The notes: a model not told the origin generated them from the sequence alone. A stretch of 64,000 nucleotides of DNA from Streptomyces roseolus (GCF_014649855.1 NZ_BMTV01000002.1:1-64000), one strand, 5' to 3'; numbered from the stretch's first letter, positions 1 to 9,793 are shown. A program made the numbers and translations.

Positions 1-79
1 CCCAGCCTCACGGGCACCGCGACCCTGCACTCTGGGAAACCAGCGATAACCCACCGATGCAGGTGAAAACGACCTCTAA

Positions 80-269
80 GAGCACGTTTTCGCCCGCCTG
101 AAGACCTGGAAGATCCTCCGCGACTGCCGCCTCAAAGGCGACGGTGTCCACCACGCCATGCTCGGCATCGCCCGGATGCACAACCTCGTCCTCGCCGGGT
201 AGACCGGCGGTCACACCACGACTGATCCTGCCCAGGAGGACCCGGAGATCATTTACGGGACAGCTCTTA
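80..269 (+). pseudogene. IS5-family transposase, C-terminal remnant
   Basis: The plus-strand frame from 80 to the stop at 200-202 reads EHVFARLKTWKILRDCRLKG followed by VHHAMLGIARMHNL, which matches the end of Streptomyces IS5-type DDE transposases. The frame is closed by a stop at 77-79, so the rest of the protein is gone. The tail 203-269 ends in CATTTACGGGACAGCTCTTA, the kind of sequence seen at the terminal repeat of such elements. This end is split by the ISAzo13-type element that starts at 270. It is a dead fragment; the family call is from recalled similarity. Confidence 0.7.
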
Positions 270-1965
270 GGGCCTGCCGATCATCAAGGTGTTGCTTTCA
301 GAACTGGGGCTCGTTGGCGTCGTATGCGCATCCCGGACGAGATCCATGATCAACTTGCTGTGAAGTTCGCGGTGTTGTTCCCGCACCTGGACGAACGACA
401 GCGGCGGCTGCTGATGGCCGCGGAGGCCCGAGGACTGGGCCATGGCGGCATTCGAGCCGTGGCCCGGGCGGCCGGGGCGAGCGGGACAACGGTTCGCAAG
501 GGCATGTCCGACCTGGAGGCGGGCCAGTTCCTGACCGGGCGGGTGCGGCGGCCGGGCGGTGGACGCAAACGCGTCACGGAGCTCGGCCCCGGACTGCGGG
601 GTGCCCTGCTGAGCCTGGCCGAGCCGGACGAACGTGGTGATCCGATGTCGCCGTTGCGGTGGACGACGAAGTCGACCCGCACGCTGGGGCCGAGCTGACC
701 CGTCAGGGTCACCGGGTCGGTGCGGACACCGTCGCCGGGCTGCTGCGGCAGGAGGGGTTCCGGCTGCAGGCCAACGCCAAGACACTCGAGGGCAGCCAGC
801 ATGCCGACCGGGATGCCCAGTTCCGCTACCTCAATGAGCAGGCACGCGATCACCGGGATGCCGGCCAGCCGGTGATCAGCGTGGACACCAAGAAGAAAGA
901 GCTGGTCGGCGACTTCCACAACCATGGCCGTTCCTGGCGGCCCACGGGCGATCCGGTGCCGGTCCGCGTCCACGACTTCGCCGATCCGCAGCTGGTCAAG
1001 GCCATCCCTTACGGCATCTACGACCTGGCGGCCAACACCGGCTGGGTCCATGCCGGCACCGACCACGACACCGCCGCGTTCGCGGTGGAGTCGATCCGAC
1101 GCTGGTGGCACGACCAGGGCCGGACCGACTACCCGCACGCTTCCCGGCTGCTGATCACCGCCGATGCGGGCGGCTCCAACGGCTACCGCACGAGGGCCTG
1201 GAAACTCCACCTCGCCCGCCTGGCCGCGGAAACCAAGCTGGTCATCACGGCCTGCCACCTGCCGCCGGGCACGTCGAAGTGGAACAAGACCGAGCACCGG
1301 CTCTTCTCCCACATCACCATGAACTGGCGCGGTCGCCCGCTGACCAGCCACGAAGTCATCCTCGAGTCGATCGCCGCGACCACCACCCGCACCGGACTGC
1401 GGGCGAAGGCCGAGCTGGACACCCACACCTACCCCACCGGCCTCGGTGTCGGCGACGCGGAGATGGCGGCCCTGCCGTTGACCCGGCACACCTTCCACGG
1501 CGAATGGAACTACACCCTGCACCCCCAGCCGACCCCGGCCGTCCCGGCAGCCCGCAACGGCCGGCCACCGACACCGCGGTGGAGCCCAGCCCTCCTGTCC
1601 GACCCCGAACTGACCGGGCTGGCCCCGCACCAGTTGCAGCACCTCATCCGCACCCTGGCACCGGCAGGAGACACCCGGCGCGGACGCCCGCCCCGCCTCA
1701 CCTTCGCCGACCAGGTCCTGGCCACCGTGCTCCACCTGCGCGTCAACCTGGCCGCGGAACCTCTTGCCGTTCTGTTCAACAGCAGCCGCACTGCCATGCA
1801 CCGCACCCTGCTGAAGACCAGGAAACCGCTTGAAGCACAGGGCATCACCATCTCGCCGGCCATCACCCCACCAACCGCCCTGACAGCCCTCCGAGCCCGA
1901 GTGGCCACCCAAAGCAGCAGCCCCAACACCAAGATCAAAGCGGCAGGTTAATGATCGGCAGACCC
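270..1965 (+). mobile_element. ISAzo13-type insertion sequence, 1,696 bp, with 3-bp target duplication
   Basis: The ends are imperfect inverted repeats: 270-284 reads GGGCCTGCCGATCAT, and the complement of 1951-1965 reads GGGTCTGCCGATCAT (14 of 15 match). The element is flanked by TTA at 267-269 and TTA at 1966-1968, a 3-bp target-site duplication. It carries one transposase gene of the ISAzo13 (DDE_Tnp_ISAZ013) type. The intact duplication and ends suggest recent insertion, here into the end of an older IS5-type element. The transposase is frameshifted, so the copy is probably immobile unless the shift is bypassed. Confidence 0.85.
324..1951 (+). pseudogene. ISAzo13-family transposase, frameshifted
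   Basis: Two overlapping frames make one transposase. The first runs from ATG 324 to a stop at 696-698 and holds the N-terminal helix-turn-helix part (HLDERQRRLLMAAEARG, then RRPGGGRKRV). The second continues in the -1 frame from about 689 to the stop at 1949-1951 and holds the DDE core: VISVDTKKKELVGDF, then LLITADAGGSNGYRTRAW, then TSKWNKTEHRLFSHITMNW. At the break, ACG CTG GGG CCG AGC TGA stands where family members read T-L-A-A-E-L, so one base seems to be missing in the GGGG run at 686-689. A -1 slip on GGGG is possible but the usual slippery heptamer is absent. A C-terminal helix-turn-helix extension (about 1650-1940) is complete. Confidence 0.85.
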
Positions 1966-2010
1966 TTAGCGTCCTCGGTAAGAACGCAGACGGACCGAGG
2001 GGACGACGAC

Positions 2011-2202
2011 ATGCCCGGCAAGGCTCAGGAGCGTGAAACGGACGCACGGCAGCGGGAGTACACGACCTACGCCCCTTCGGGCGAGGTGTGTCCCGCCTGC
2101 GACAAGCCGATCACCTCACTCGAACGCTGTCGCCGGGGAACGCTGCGCGAACCGTCCCAGCCCGACAGGGCCGTCTACCAGCACGTGAAGTGCCCCAAGT
2201 GA
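2011..2202 (+). CDS. Small conserved protein with Cys pairs, unknown function
   Basis: A 63-residue protein. The start ATG at 2011 follows a purine-rich GAGGGG at 1997-2002; the earlier in-frame ATG at 1951 lies inside the IS end and is rejected. It contains CPACDKPI near residues 28-35 and ends HVKCPK, so three cysteines and a histidine could form a small zinc site; this is only suggested by spacing. Its stop overlaps the GTG of the next gene (GTGA), so the two are probably translated together. No function is recognised. Confidence 0.6.
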   Translation: MPGKAQERETDARQREYTTYAPSGEVCPACDKPITSLERCRRGTLREPSQPDRAVYQHVKCPK

Positions 2203-2396
2203 TCGGCCCGGACGACATCGGCCGGCGCGTCGAGGACGGCGCGGGAAGGGTCGGCATCCTGCGTGACGTGATCCGGGACTACGAGGACCCCGCCGAGTTG
2301 CCCCGCGAGCGCCGGCAGCGCGCCATGGCGTTCCTGCGGCCCGAGCGCGGCGGGCGGGAGTGGCTGGTCCCGCCCGACCATGTGCGGCGAGCGTAA
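2199..2396 (+). CDS. Hypothetical protein, 65 aa
   Basis: GTG at 2199 overlaps the preceding stop by four bases (GTGA), the usual sign of translational coupling; an in-frame ATG at 2088 lies deep inside the upstream gene and is a less likely start. The product begins VIGPDDIGRRVEDGAG and contains DVIRDYEDPAELPRERRQRA, a charged helix, then WLVPPDHVRRA. No signal peptide, membrane segment or known motif is seen. Function unknown; the pair 2011-2396 looks like a small accessory unit next to a mobile element. Confidence 0.5.
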   Translation: MIGPDDIGRRVEDGAGRVGILRDVIRDYEDPAELPRERRQRAMAFLRPERGGREWLVPPDHVRRA

Positions 2397-2527
2397 GGGG
2401 GCGTGGGCCGGCAGCGGGGGCCGGCGGCTTCTAGGCTGGCCGACCACGACGGCGCTCACGGTGTGAAGTTCTATGTGAGTGGCTTGACCCATTCGCTGAT
2501 CTTCACGATGCTCATGAAAGGCAGGAT

Positions 2528-3610
2528 ATGACCGGGAACGGCGGGGCCGTGCGGGCGGGGGCGGTGCGGGAGTTGGCCGGGCGGCTGCTGCCGGGGGACG
2601 CGGCGCGGGACTTCGTCGGGTCGCCGGCCGGGTTGTGGGTGGCGCTCGGCGCCGTGGCGGCGGGGGCGCGGGGGCGGACCGCCGAGGAGCTGAGGGGGGT
2701 GCTCGGGGTGGCCGGCGCGGAAGCGGGGCCCGCCGTCGTCGGGGTGGCGGCGGAACTCGCGGGCACCTCGGGGGTCTGTGCCGGGGTCGCGGTGCGGAGC
2801 CGGGTGCCGGTGGAGGAGGCGTACCGGAGCGCGCTGCCGTGCGTCGGGTTCGGCGGGCTGGCCGGGGACGCGCGGGCGGAGCTGGACGCCTGGGTGGCCG
2901 AGGTCGGCGGGGGGCGGTCGGGCGGGCTGCCGGACGCGCTGGACGGGGGCGCCGACCTGGTCCTCGTCGGCGTGGTGGCCCTGGGGGCGGTGTGGCGGGA
3001 GGCGTTCGACGCGCGCGGGACCCGGCCCGCGCCGTTCACCGGGGCGGACGGGACCGCGGCGGAGGTGCCGACCATGCACCGGCGCGTTCCCGTCCGGTGG
3101 GCCTGGCGGGTCGGGGGCGGGGTCGTGGTGGAGCTGCCGTGCGCGGGGGAGCGGGCGCCGCGGGTGCGGTTCGTGCTCGGCCCCGCGGGCGCCGGGCCGG
3201 ACGCGGTGGTGCCGCTCGGCTGGGCGGAGGAGGGGCGGGAGCCGGTACGGGCCGGGGGCGTCGAGCTGGCGCTGCCCCGGTTCGGGCTGCGCGGCCGGAT
3301 CGACGCGCTGGCCTGGCTGGACTCGGTCGGGGTGACGGCCCCGGCGCGGCCCGGCGCCGACTTCTCCGGGCTCTCGTCCGAGCCGCTGTACGTCTCCAAG
3401 GCGGTCCAGGAGGCGGTGGTGGAGGTCGGCGAGGCGGGGGTGGAGGCGGCGGCCGTCACGCAGGTGGAGATGGCACGGAGCGCGGCCCGGCCGCTGCCCG
3501 TCGAGCGGATCGCCTTCGACCGGCCCTTCGGGGTGGTCGTCCTCGACGCCGACGGGCGGCTGCCGCTGTTCGTGGGGTGGTGGGCCGGGGGCTCCCGGGC
3601 CGGGGCGTGA
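2528..3610 (+). CDS. Serpin family protein
   Basis: A 360-residue protein of normal serpin length. The C-terminal third carries the family hallmarks: FSGLSSEPLYVSKAVQEAVV (strand before the hinge), the hinge EAGVEAAAVT (about residues 306-315), a reactive-centre loop, and then FDRPFGVVVLDADGRLPLF. The hinge is rich in small residues, as in inhibitory serpins, so a protease-trapping role is plausible. There is no signal peptide, so it probably acts in the cytoplasm. The start ATG follows AAAGGCAGGAT. It stands alone between the small hypotheticals and a convergent methyltransferase operon. The target protease cannot be read from sequence. Confidence 0.85.
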   Translation: MTGNGGAVRAGAVRELAGRLLPGDAARDFVGSPAGLWVALGAVAAGARGRTAEELRGVLGVAGAEAGPAVVGVAAELAGTSGVCAGVAVRSRVPVEEAYRSALPCVGFGGLAGDARAELDAWVAEVGGGRSGGLPDALDGGADLVLVGVVALGAVWREAFDARGTRPAPFTGADGTAAEVPTMHRRVPVRWAWRVGGGVVVELPCAGERAPRVRFVLGPAGAGPDAVVPLGWAEEGREPVRAGGVELALPRFGLRGRIDALAWLDSVGVTAPARPGADFSGLSSEPLYVSKAVQEAVVEVGEAGVEAAAVTQVEMARSAARPLPVERIAFDRPFGVVVLDADGRLPLFVGWWAGGSRAGA

Positions 3611-3668
3611 CCCGGCCGGGTCGGCCGGGTCAGGAGCTCACCCGGGCCGGCCCGGGAGGGAGGCCGGG

Positions 3669-4337
3669 TCAGGAGGTCACCCGGGCGACGAGGAGGCCGT
3701 CGTGGCCCTTCGTGCCGACCGTCTGGAAGGCGGTGGCGTCGAGGCGAGGCTCGTTCGCGACGAGCTCGAACATGGCGCGGATGCCGGTGATCGCCGGGTC
3801 CGAGGGGTCGGGGGTGGCGACGCGCCCGGCGCGGACGACGTTGTCCACGACGATCAGGGTGCCGGGGCGGGAGAGCTTCAGGGCCCAGGTCACGTAGTGC
3901 GGGTTGTTGGCCTTGTCCGCGTCGACGAAGACCAGGTCGAAGGGGCCCGCGGCCTCCTTCTCCAGGACGGGGAGGGTGTCGAGGGCCGCGCCGGTGCGGA
4001 CCTCGACGCGGTCGGCGAGCCCGGCGCGGGCGAGGTTGGCGCGGGCCACCTCGGCGTGCCGGGGGTCGTACTCCAGGCTGGTCAGGTGCCCGTCGGCGGG
4101 CAGGGCGCGGGCCAGCCAGATGGTGCTGTAACCGCCGAGGGTGCCGATCTCCAGGATGCGGCGGGCGCCCTGGACCCGGGCGAGGAGGTTGAGGAGCTTG
4201 CCCTGGTTGGGGGCGACGGCGATCTCGGGGAGACCGGCCGCCGCGCTGTCGGCCAGCGCGGCGGTCAGGGCCTCGTCGGCGGGGACCAGCAGGTCGGTGA
4301 CGTACGCGTCGACGTCGTGCCACTGAGGGTTCGTCAT
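3669..4337 (-). CDS. O-methyltransferase, class I SAM-dependent
   Basis: A 222-residue protein of the small O-methyltransferase (family 3, caffeoyl-CoA OMT-like) type. It shows the SAM-binding loop LEIGTLGGYSTIWLA (about residues 62-76), then LEYDPRHAEVARANL with the acidic ribose-binding residue, and FVDADKANNPHYV with metal-binding-type Asp and Asn residues, followed by VVDNVVRAG. It probably methylates a hydroxyl on a small molecule or tRNA base; the substrate is unknown. Its ATG overlaps the stop of the upstream DUF2330 gene (ATGA), so the two form a coupled pair. Confidence 0.85.
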   Translation of the reverse strand: MTNPQWHDVDAYVTDLLVPADEALTAALADSAAAGLPEIAVAPNQGKLLNLLARVQGARRILEIGTLGGYSTIWLARALPADGHLTSLEYDPRHAEVARANLARAGLADRVEVRTGAALDTLPVLEKEAAGPFDLVFVDADKANNPHYVTWALKLSRPGTLIVVDNVVRAGRVATPDPSDPAITGIRAMFELVANEPRLDATAFQTVGTKGHDGLLVARVTS

Positions 4338-5428
4338 GCCGCCGACGGTACCCGGCGGCGGCGGTTCGCCCGGACGGTCAGGAAGACGGTGAGGCCGGTG
4401 ATCACCGCCGCGCCCGCGGCCGCCGTCAGCATCCAGGCCGGGATCCCGGCGACCGTCAGCAGGTGCTCCCGGTAGACCACCTGGCGGTACGGCGTGTCGG
4501 CGACCGTCCGCAGGACGTGGTCGTCGTCGATGCGGGAGGGCTCGGGGAAGCGCTGCCGGAGGACGGTGAGGTGGACGGGGGCGCCGCCGGCGAGGGCGGC
4601 GACGGGGCCCTCGGGCCGGTCGATCCGGCCGGAGAAGGTGACCTCCGGGGCTTCGCCGCCGATCGGCGAGCGGGGCTCCATGCGGTGGGCGGCCAGGATC
4701 GACAGGCCGAGCGTCTGGCGGGTCTCGGCGAGGCGCGAGAGCCGCATGGGGTAGACGAGTTCGGAGGAGGCGAAGGTGATGCGGAGCGGGGTCAGGTCGC
4801 CGTACAGGGGCACGTCCTCGTCCTCCGGGACGAGGCGGATGGCGACGTACTCCCATTTCCGGTCGACGTAGGGCCGGAGTTCGGGGGCGAGCCGGTCGGG
4901 GAGCCGGAAGCCGTTGGCGTGGAGCCAGTCGCCGAGGGCGTCCGGGTCGGTGGCGCTGAGCCGGGCCACGTCGAAGGGGCCGAGCCGCTCGCGGCCGACG
5001 ACGCCGACGCCGCCGCCGGGGGCCGCGCCGGCCGAGGCGCCGTCGCCGCGGCCGGAGTCGAAGGGCCAGTCGTCCTCGCGGGGCCAGAAGTAGGAGCGTT
5101 CCCTCTCCTCGGGGGCGGTGAGCTCCTCGATCGCGTCGAAGAGCCCGGGGTCGCCGAGGGTGACGTCCGCCCGGCTCGGCACCGGCATGATCCAGGCGGC
5201 CTGCTTGGCGTTGCCGCGGACGCGGAAGCGCATGACGATGGTCTCGGTCCGGCCGTCCCAGTGGACGGCGGACTGCTCCTGGTCGACGCCGAAGCGCTCC
5301 TCCGGGCGCGTGATCATCGCGCCGCAGCCGCACGCCCAGGCGGGTGCGACGAGCGAGCCGAGCTGGAGCGCGAGCAGCGCGAGCAGCGTGGTCAGGATTC
5401 TGGTCGTGGTGGTGTGTGTCCCCCGCAT
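4334..5428 (-). CDS. DUF2330 domain membrane-anchored secreted protein
   Basis: A 364-residue protein with an N-terminal signal peptide (MRGTHTTTTRILTTLLALLA, ending near PAWACGCG), a large extracytoplasmic domain and a C-terminal membrane helix followed by RANRRRR. The start chosen at 5428 puts the signal peptide at the N-terminus; an upstream in-frame ATG at 5479 would add 17 residues. The CGCGAMI motif just after the cleavage site and the domain WIMPVPSRADV are typical of DUF2330 proteins, whose function is unknown. The stop overlaps the methyltransferase start by four bases. Confidence 0.75.
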   Translation of the reverse strand: MRGTHTTTTRILTTLLALLALQLGSLVAPAWACGCGAMITRPEERFGVDQEQSAVHWDGRTETIVMRFRVRGNAKQAAWIMPVPSRADVTLGDPGLFDAIEELTAPEERERSYFWPREDDWPFDSGRGDGASAGAAPGGGVGVVGRERLGPFDVARLSATDPDALGDWLHANGFRLPDRLAPELRPYVDRKWEYVAIRLVPEDEDVPLYGDLTPLRITFASSELVYPMRLSRLAETRQTLGLSILAAHRMEPRSPIGGEAPEVTFSGRIDRPEGPVAALAGGAPVHLTVLRQRFPEPSRIDDDHVLRTVADTPYRQVVYREHLLTVAGIPAWMLTAAAGAAVITGLTVFLTVRANRRRRVPSAA

Positions 5429-5528
5429 GCCCGCTCGGACGTGCGGGGGAGGACTCCGGTTCCCGGCGCGCCATCGCATCCCGGCGCGCCCTCGGATCCC
5501 GTCGGGATTCCGCTTCCCGTCGCGGTGT

Positions 5529-6783
5529 TCAGCGGGCGGTGCGGACGCGCAGGTCCTTCACGCCGTTGAGCCAGGCGGCCCGCAGCCGGCGCGGTTCCGC
5601 CGCGAGGGCGAGGTCGGGCAGGACGTCGGCGATCGCGTCGAAGATCAGCTCGATCTCCTTCACGGCGAGGGACTTGCCGAGGCGGAAGTGGGGGCCGCCG
5701 CCGAATCCCAGGTGGGGGTCGGGGTCGCGGGTGATGTCGGAGGCTTCCGGGTGCTCGAAGACCTCGGGGTCGTGGTGGGCGGAGGAGTGGAAGAGGCCGG
5801 TCCTGTCCCCCTTCTTGACCTTTTGGCCGTCGAGTTCGGTGTCCTGGGCGGCGGTGCGCTGGAAGGAGACGACCGGGGTGGCCCAGCGGACGATCTCCTC
5901 GGCGGTGGTCGCGGGGCGCTCCCGTTTGTAGAGCTCCCGCCGGCCGGGGTGGGTGAGGAAGGCGTGCATGCCGTGGCTGATCGCGTTGCGGGTGGTTTCG
6001 TTGCCGGCGACGGCGAGCAGCGGGACGAAGAACCCGAACTCGTCGGAGGAGAGGTTCCCCCGGTCCTCGGCGGCGACGAGCCGCGAGACGATGTCGGCGG
6101 CGGGGCACCGCTTGCGCGCCACGGCCCTGTTCATCGCGGAGCCGATGAGTTCCATGGCGGCCCCGACGCCGACCTCCTCGGTGATGGCGTACTCGGGATC
6201 GTCGTACGCGACCATCTTGTCGGACCCAGTCGAAGATCCGGGAGCGGTCCTCCTTGGGGACGCCGATGAGTTCGGCGATGGCCTGGAGCGGCAGTTCGAC
6301 GGCGACCTCGGTGACGAAGCCGACGCTGTTGTCGGGGCCTTCGGCGGCGGCGGCCCGCGCCTCCTCGGCGATCGCGCGGGCGCGGGTGCGCGGGGCGGTC
6401 TCCAGGCCGCGGACGGCGCGCGGGGTGAAGCCGCGCTGGACGATCTGGCGGACCCGGGTGTGCTCGGGCGGGTCCACGTTGAGCATGATCAGCTTCTGGA
6501 CGTCGATCTGCTCGCGTCCGATGCGCTCGTTGAAGCGGATGACCGCGGTGTTCTCCTGGGAGGAGAACAACTCGGGGTACGTGGAGACGTACTTGACGTC
6601 GGCGTGGCGGGTGACGGCCCAGCACCCCTCGTCGTCGAAGCCGGTGGTGCCGCGCGGCTGGGGACACCACCAGACCGGGGCGGTGCGCCGCAGCTCCGCG
6701 AACTCGGGGAGCGGGACGCGGCCGCGCAGCAGGTCGGGGTCGGTGGCGTCGAAGCCTTCGGGGAGGTGGGGGCGGGTCGTCAT
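5529..6783 (-). pseudogene. Cytochrome P450, CYP125-type steroid C26-hydroxylase, inactivated
   Basis: The two frames together match CYP125, which oxidises the terminal carbon of the cholesterol side chain. The N-terminal part runs from ATG 6783 (TTRPHLPEGFDATDPDLL) to FDWVRQDG; the rest continues in another frame from VAYDDPEYAITEEVG to the stop at 5529. One extra base in the CCC run at 6225-6227 explains the break (DWSDKMVAYDD expected). The oxygen-binding I-helix (AVAGNETTRN) and the ExxR helix (EEIVRW) remain, but the heme loop reads FGGGPHFRLG: the cysteine that binds heme iron is arginine (codon 5682-5684). Two independent lesions make this a pseudogene. It lies divergent from fadA5, as in Mycobacterium tuberculosis. 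Confidence 0.88.
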
Positions 6784-6882
6784 CGGCAGCACGCTCCATG
6801 ACTGACGGGTCATCAGGAGTTGCCCGGAAAGCCGGTAACGAGTTCTGCGCGTGGCAAGAGGTGCGGGCCGAATGCGCCCGGG

Positions 6883-6947
6883 GCGTGGTCGCGTACGCCC
6901 CGGGCGTGGTCGCGTACGCCCCTGGGTGTGGCCGCGTACGCCCCCGG
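6883..6947. repeat. Three tandem 21-22 bp repeats
   Basis: Units start at 6883, 6904 and about 6926 and read GCGTGGTCGCGTACGCCCC with small changes. Each contains the palindrome GCGTACGC. They lie between the P450 pseudogene and fadA5. They could be a binding-site array or simple slippage expansion; nothing in the sequence decides. Confidence 0.8.
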
Positions 6948-7026
6948 GCGCCGCCTCCGTCGCCGAACTCCTGCCTTCAGGGCCCTTGCGTACCGGCGGT
7001 AGCAGTCATCAGACTTCACTCGGAAC

Positions 7027-7040
7027 TGGAACGCGTACTA
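7027..7040. promoter_or_regulatory. KstR-type operator upstream of fadA5
   Basis: TGGAACGCGTACTA matches the KstR consensus TnnAACnnGTTnnA at seven of its eight fixed positions (GTA instead of GTT). It sits 67 bases before the fadA5 start and in the shared region with the P450 pseudogene. The flanking sequence GAACTGGAACGCGT is repeated at the operator before the MaoC gene at 46.4 kb. Confidence 0.7.
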
Positions 7041-7041
7041 G

Positions 7042-8286
<1,245 letters not shown>

Positions 8287-8332
8287 CGGGGCCGCACGGC
8301 CCATGAGACCTGGCAGGGGTGCCCGGGAAAAC

Positions 8333-8377
8333 CGCGGGGCCCCGTCCCTTCCGGAGCGGGAGGGGCGGGGCCCCGCG
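8333..8377. terminator. Strong GC-rich hairpin after fadA5
   Basis: CGCGGGGCCCCGTCCC pairs with a downstream arm ending GGCGGGGCCCCGCG, about 15 pairs with a loop around TTCCGGAGC. It lies 47 bases after the thiolase stop. No U tract is evident, as is common in Streptomyces. Confidence 0.75.
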
Positions 8378-8452
8378 CCCGTGTCCGAAGACGCGGAACC
8401 CGGGAGCGGGGCGCCCGCGTCCCCCAGGGAGACCGATCACCAGGGGGGACGC

Positions 8453-8908
8453 ATGACGACGCGCAAGGCGTGGAGATCGACGGCGGCCGGCTGGGTGCTG
8501 TTGCCGCTGTTGCCGCTGCCGGCGGGGTGCGCGGAGGAGCCCGAGCCCGTGGGGCGTACGGAACGGCAGACGGTCGACGCGTACGTCCGGGCGCTGAACG
8601 GACGGGACGCGGCCGCGCTCGCCGAGCTGGGGCCCCCGGGGTACGTGGAGGTCGAGGCGCACGTCCGGGAGGTCGTCGCCGCGGACGGGGGAAAGGGGAT
8701 CACGGTCGCGGACGTCGAGGTCTCGCACGAGTTCGGCGATGACCTGGCGAGCGCGCGGGTCACCGGGAAGCAGCGGGACGGGCGGCCCTTCGACACGTAC
8801 GTGCAGATGTTCCGCCAGGACGGCACCTGGGTGCTGGCCTTCGGGCACGCGCCCGGGGCGGCGGGGAAGGGCGGCAAGAGCCCGGCGTCCACCGAGCGGC
8901 CGGAGTAG
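8453..8908 (+). CDS. Small secreted lipoprotein-like protein
   Basis: A 151-residue protein starting at ATG 8453 after AGGGGGGAC. The N-terminus (TRKAWRSTAAGWVLLPLLPL, then PAGCAEE) is a lipoprotein signal peptide with Cys26 as the lipidated residue. The rest (DAYVRALNGRDAAALAELG, then DGTWVLAFGHAPG) looks like an NTF2-like or SnoaL-type fold of about 110 residues. Several upstream starts in frame lack a signal peptide and are rejected. Function unknown; probably on the outer face of the membrane. Confidence 0.7.
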   Translation: MTTRKAWRSTAAGWVLLPLLPLPAGCAEEPEPVGRTERQTVDAYVRALNGRDAAALAELGPPGYVEVEAHVREVVAADGGKGITVADVEVSHEFGDDLASARVTGKQRDGRPFDTYVQMFRQDGTWVLAFGHAPGAAGKGGKSPASTERPE

Positions 8909-8996
8909 CCGCGCGAGCCCGATTCCACCCAGCGGCCGGAGGGGGCACCCGCGAGCCAGGCGTCCGCCGGGCGGCCGGAGCGGCGGAAACGCCGCA

Positions 8997-9027
8997 GGCC
9001 CCGCCCCTCCGTGAGGAGGGCGGGGCC
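8997..9027. terminator. Bidirectional terminator hairpin
   Basis: GGCCCCGCCCCTCC and GGAGGGCGGGGCC form a stem with a GTGA loop. It lies between the lipoprotein gene and the convergent transglycosylase-like gene, so it can serve both. Confidence 0.8.
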
Positions 9028-9057
9028 TTGCGGGGGCGCGTGACGGCGTGGTGACTC

Positions 9058-9459
9058 TTAGTACCAGCCGTTGGCCTGCCAGAACGCCCAGGCGGCGTTC
9101 GGGGAGCCGTAGCGCTCGTTCATGTAGTTGAGGCCCCACTTGATCTGGGTGGCCGGGTTGGTCTTCCAGTCGGAACCGGCGGAGGCCATCTTCGAAGCGG
9201 GCAGGGCCTGGACCAGGCCGTAGGCGCCGGACGAGGAGTTGGTCGCCTTGTGGTTCCAGCCGGACTCGTGCGAGACGATCTTGCTGAAGGCGGCGTACTG
9301 CGAGGCGGGCACGATCTCTCGGGCGAGCTCCTGCGGGCTGGCGGCGGAGGCCGTGCCCGTCGTGCCGAGCACCGCACCGGAGGCGCCGAGCAGGACGGCG
9401 GCGGTGGCGGCGAAGGACTTCTTGCGGGCGGCGGCACGAGTGGTGATCGAGCGGAACAA
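9058..9459 (-). CDS. Secreted lytic transglycosylase-like (SLT fold) protein
   Basis: A 133-residue protein starting with TTG 9459, the only usable start before the in-frame stop at 9471-9469. Residues 1-40 are a signal peptide (RKKSFAATAAVLLGASGAVL, cleavage near ASAASPQE). The mature part holds an SLT core with the catalytic-type glutamate in SHESGW, then SGAYGLVQALPASKM and LNYMNERYGSPNAAWAFW up to the stop. Streptomyces secretes many such small wall-cutting enzymes. It has a long leader (9460-9793) that may be a regulatory RNA. Confidence 0.8.
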   Translation of the reverse strand: MFRSITTRAAARKKSFAATAAVLLGASGAVLGTTGTASAASPQELAREIVPASQYAAFSKIVSHESGWNHKATNSSSGAYGLVQALPASKMASAGSDWKTNPATQIKWGLNYMNERYGSPNAAWAFWQANGWY

Positions 9460-9793
9460 AACGTCTACCTAACGTCGGGGACTGGGGTCGCGCCGGGCGT
9501 CACGGCCGTTTCCGACCGTTTCCGGCATGCCGGAACCAGGGCCCGGGGGACCCGGGAACTGGGGGGAACCGGCCTGCCGCGGTGCCGCGCCCTCGCTGAG
9601 CGTTTCGCTTGCGCTGGGCCGAGCACCTGCTGCCTGGCGACGTCCACTACAGAAACAAATCCCCGAGGGCGGTGCAACGGTCCCCTGTACGAGGGAGGTT
9701 CGGACTCGCGAGGGTCACCCTGCCCTACGGCCTTCCGGCGTTTCCGCAGCTCACGCCCGCTAGTGGGCGTTTTGTTCGACTCGTCCGGTTCTA
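9460..9793 (-). promoter_or_regulatory. Long leader of the transglycosylase gene, possible c-di-AMP riboswitch
   Basis: This 334-base gap holds no convincing gene. Read on the minus strand it is full of inverted repeats and contains GAACCTCCCTCGTACAGGGG and CTCGGGGATTTGTTTCTG, which partly recall conserved parts of the ydaO (c-di-AMP) motif; that motif often precedes cell-wall hydrolase genes in actinobacteria. I cannot fold or score it, so this is only a candidate. It also holds the ends of the convergently placed ECF operon transcript. Confidence 0.3.

Noticed and set aside
8-214. Minus-strand frame at the window start
   Set aside because: It lies antisense to the IS5-type transposase remnant, whose plus-strand residues are recognisable.
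350-2047. Long minus-strand frame of 565 codons across the ISAzo13-type element
   Set aside because: It is antisense to a clear transposase, has Arg/Gly/Val-rich low-complexity sequence and no family motif. It is a GC-skew shadow.
2635-3897. Plus-strand 420-codon frame beside the serpin
   Set aside because: Gly/Arg-rich shadow of the serpin frame; no start context or motif.
6834-6847. GGTAACGAGTTCTG as a fifth KstR site
   Set aside because: It has the AACnnGTT core but both outer bases differ from the consensus; kept only as a weak candidate.
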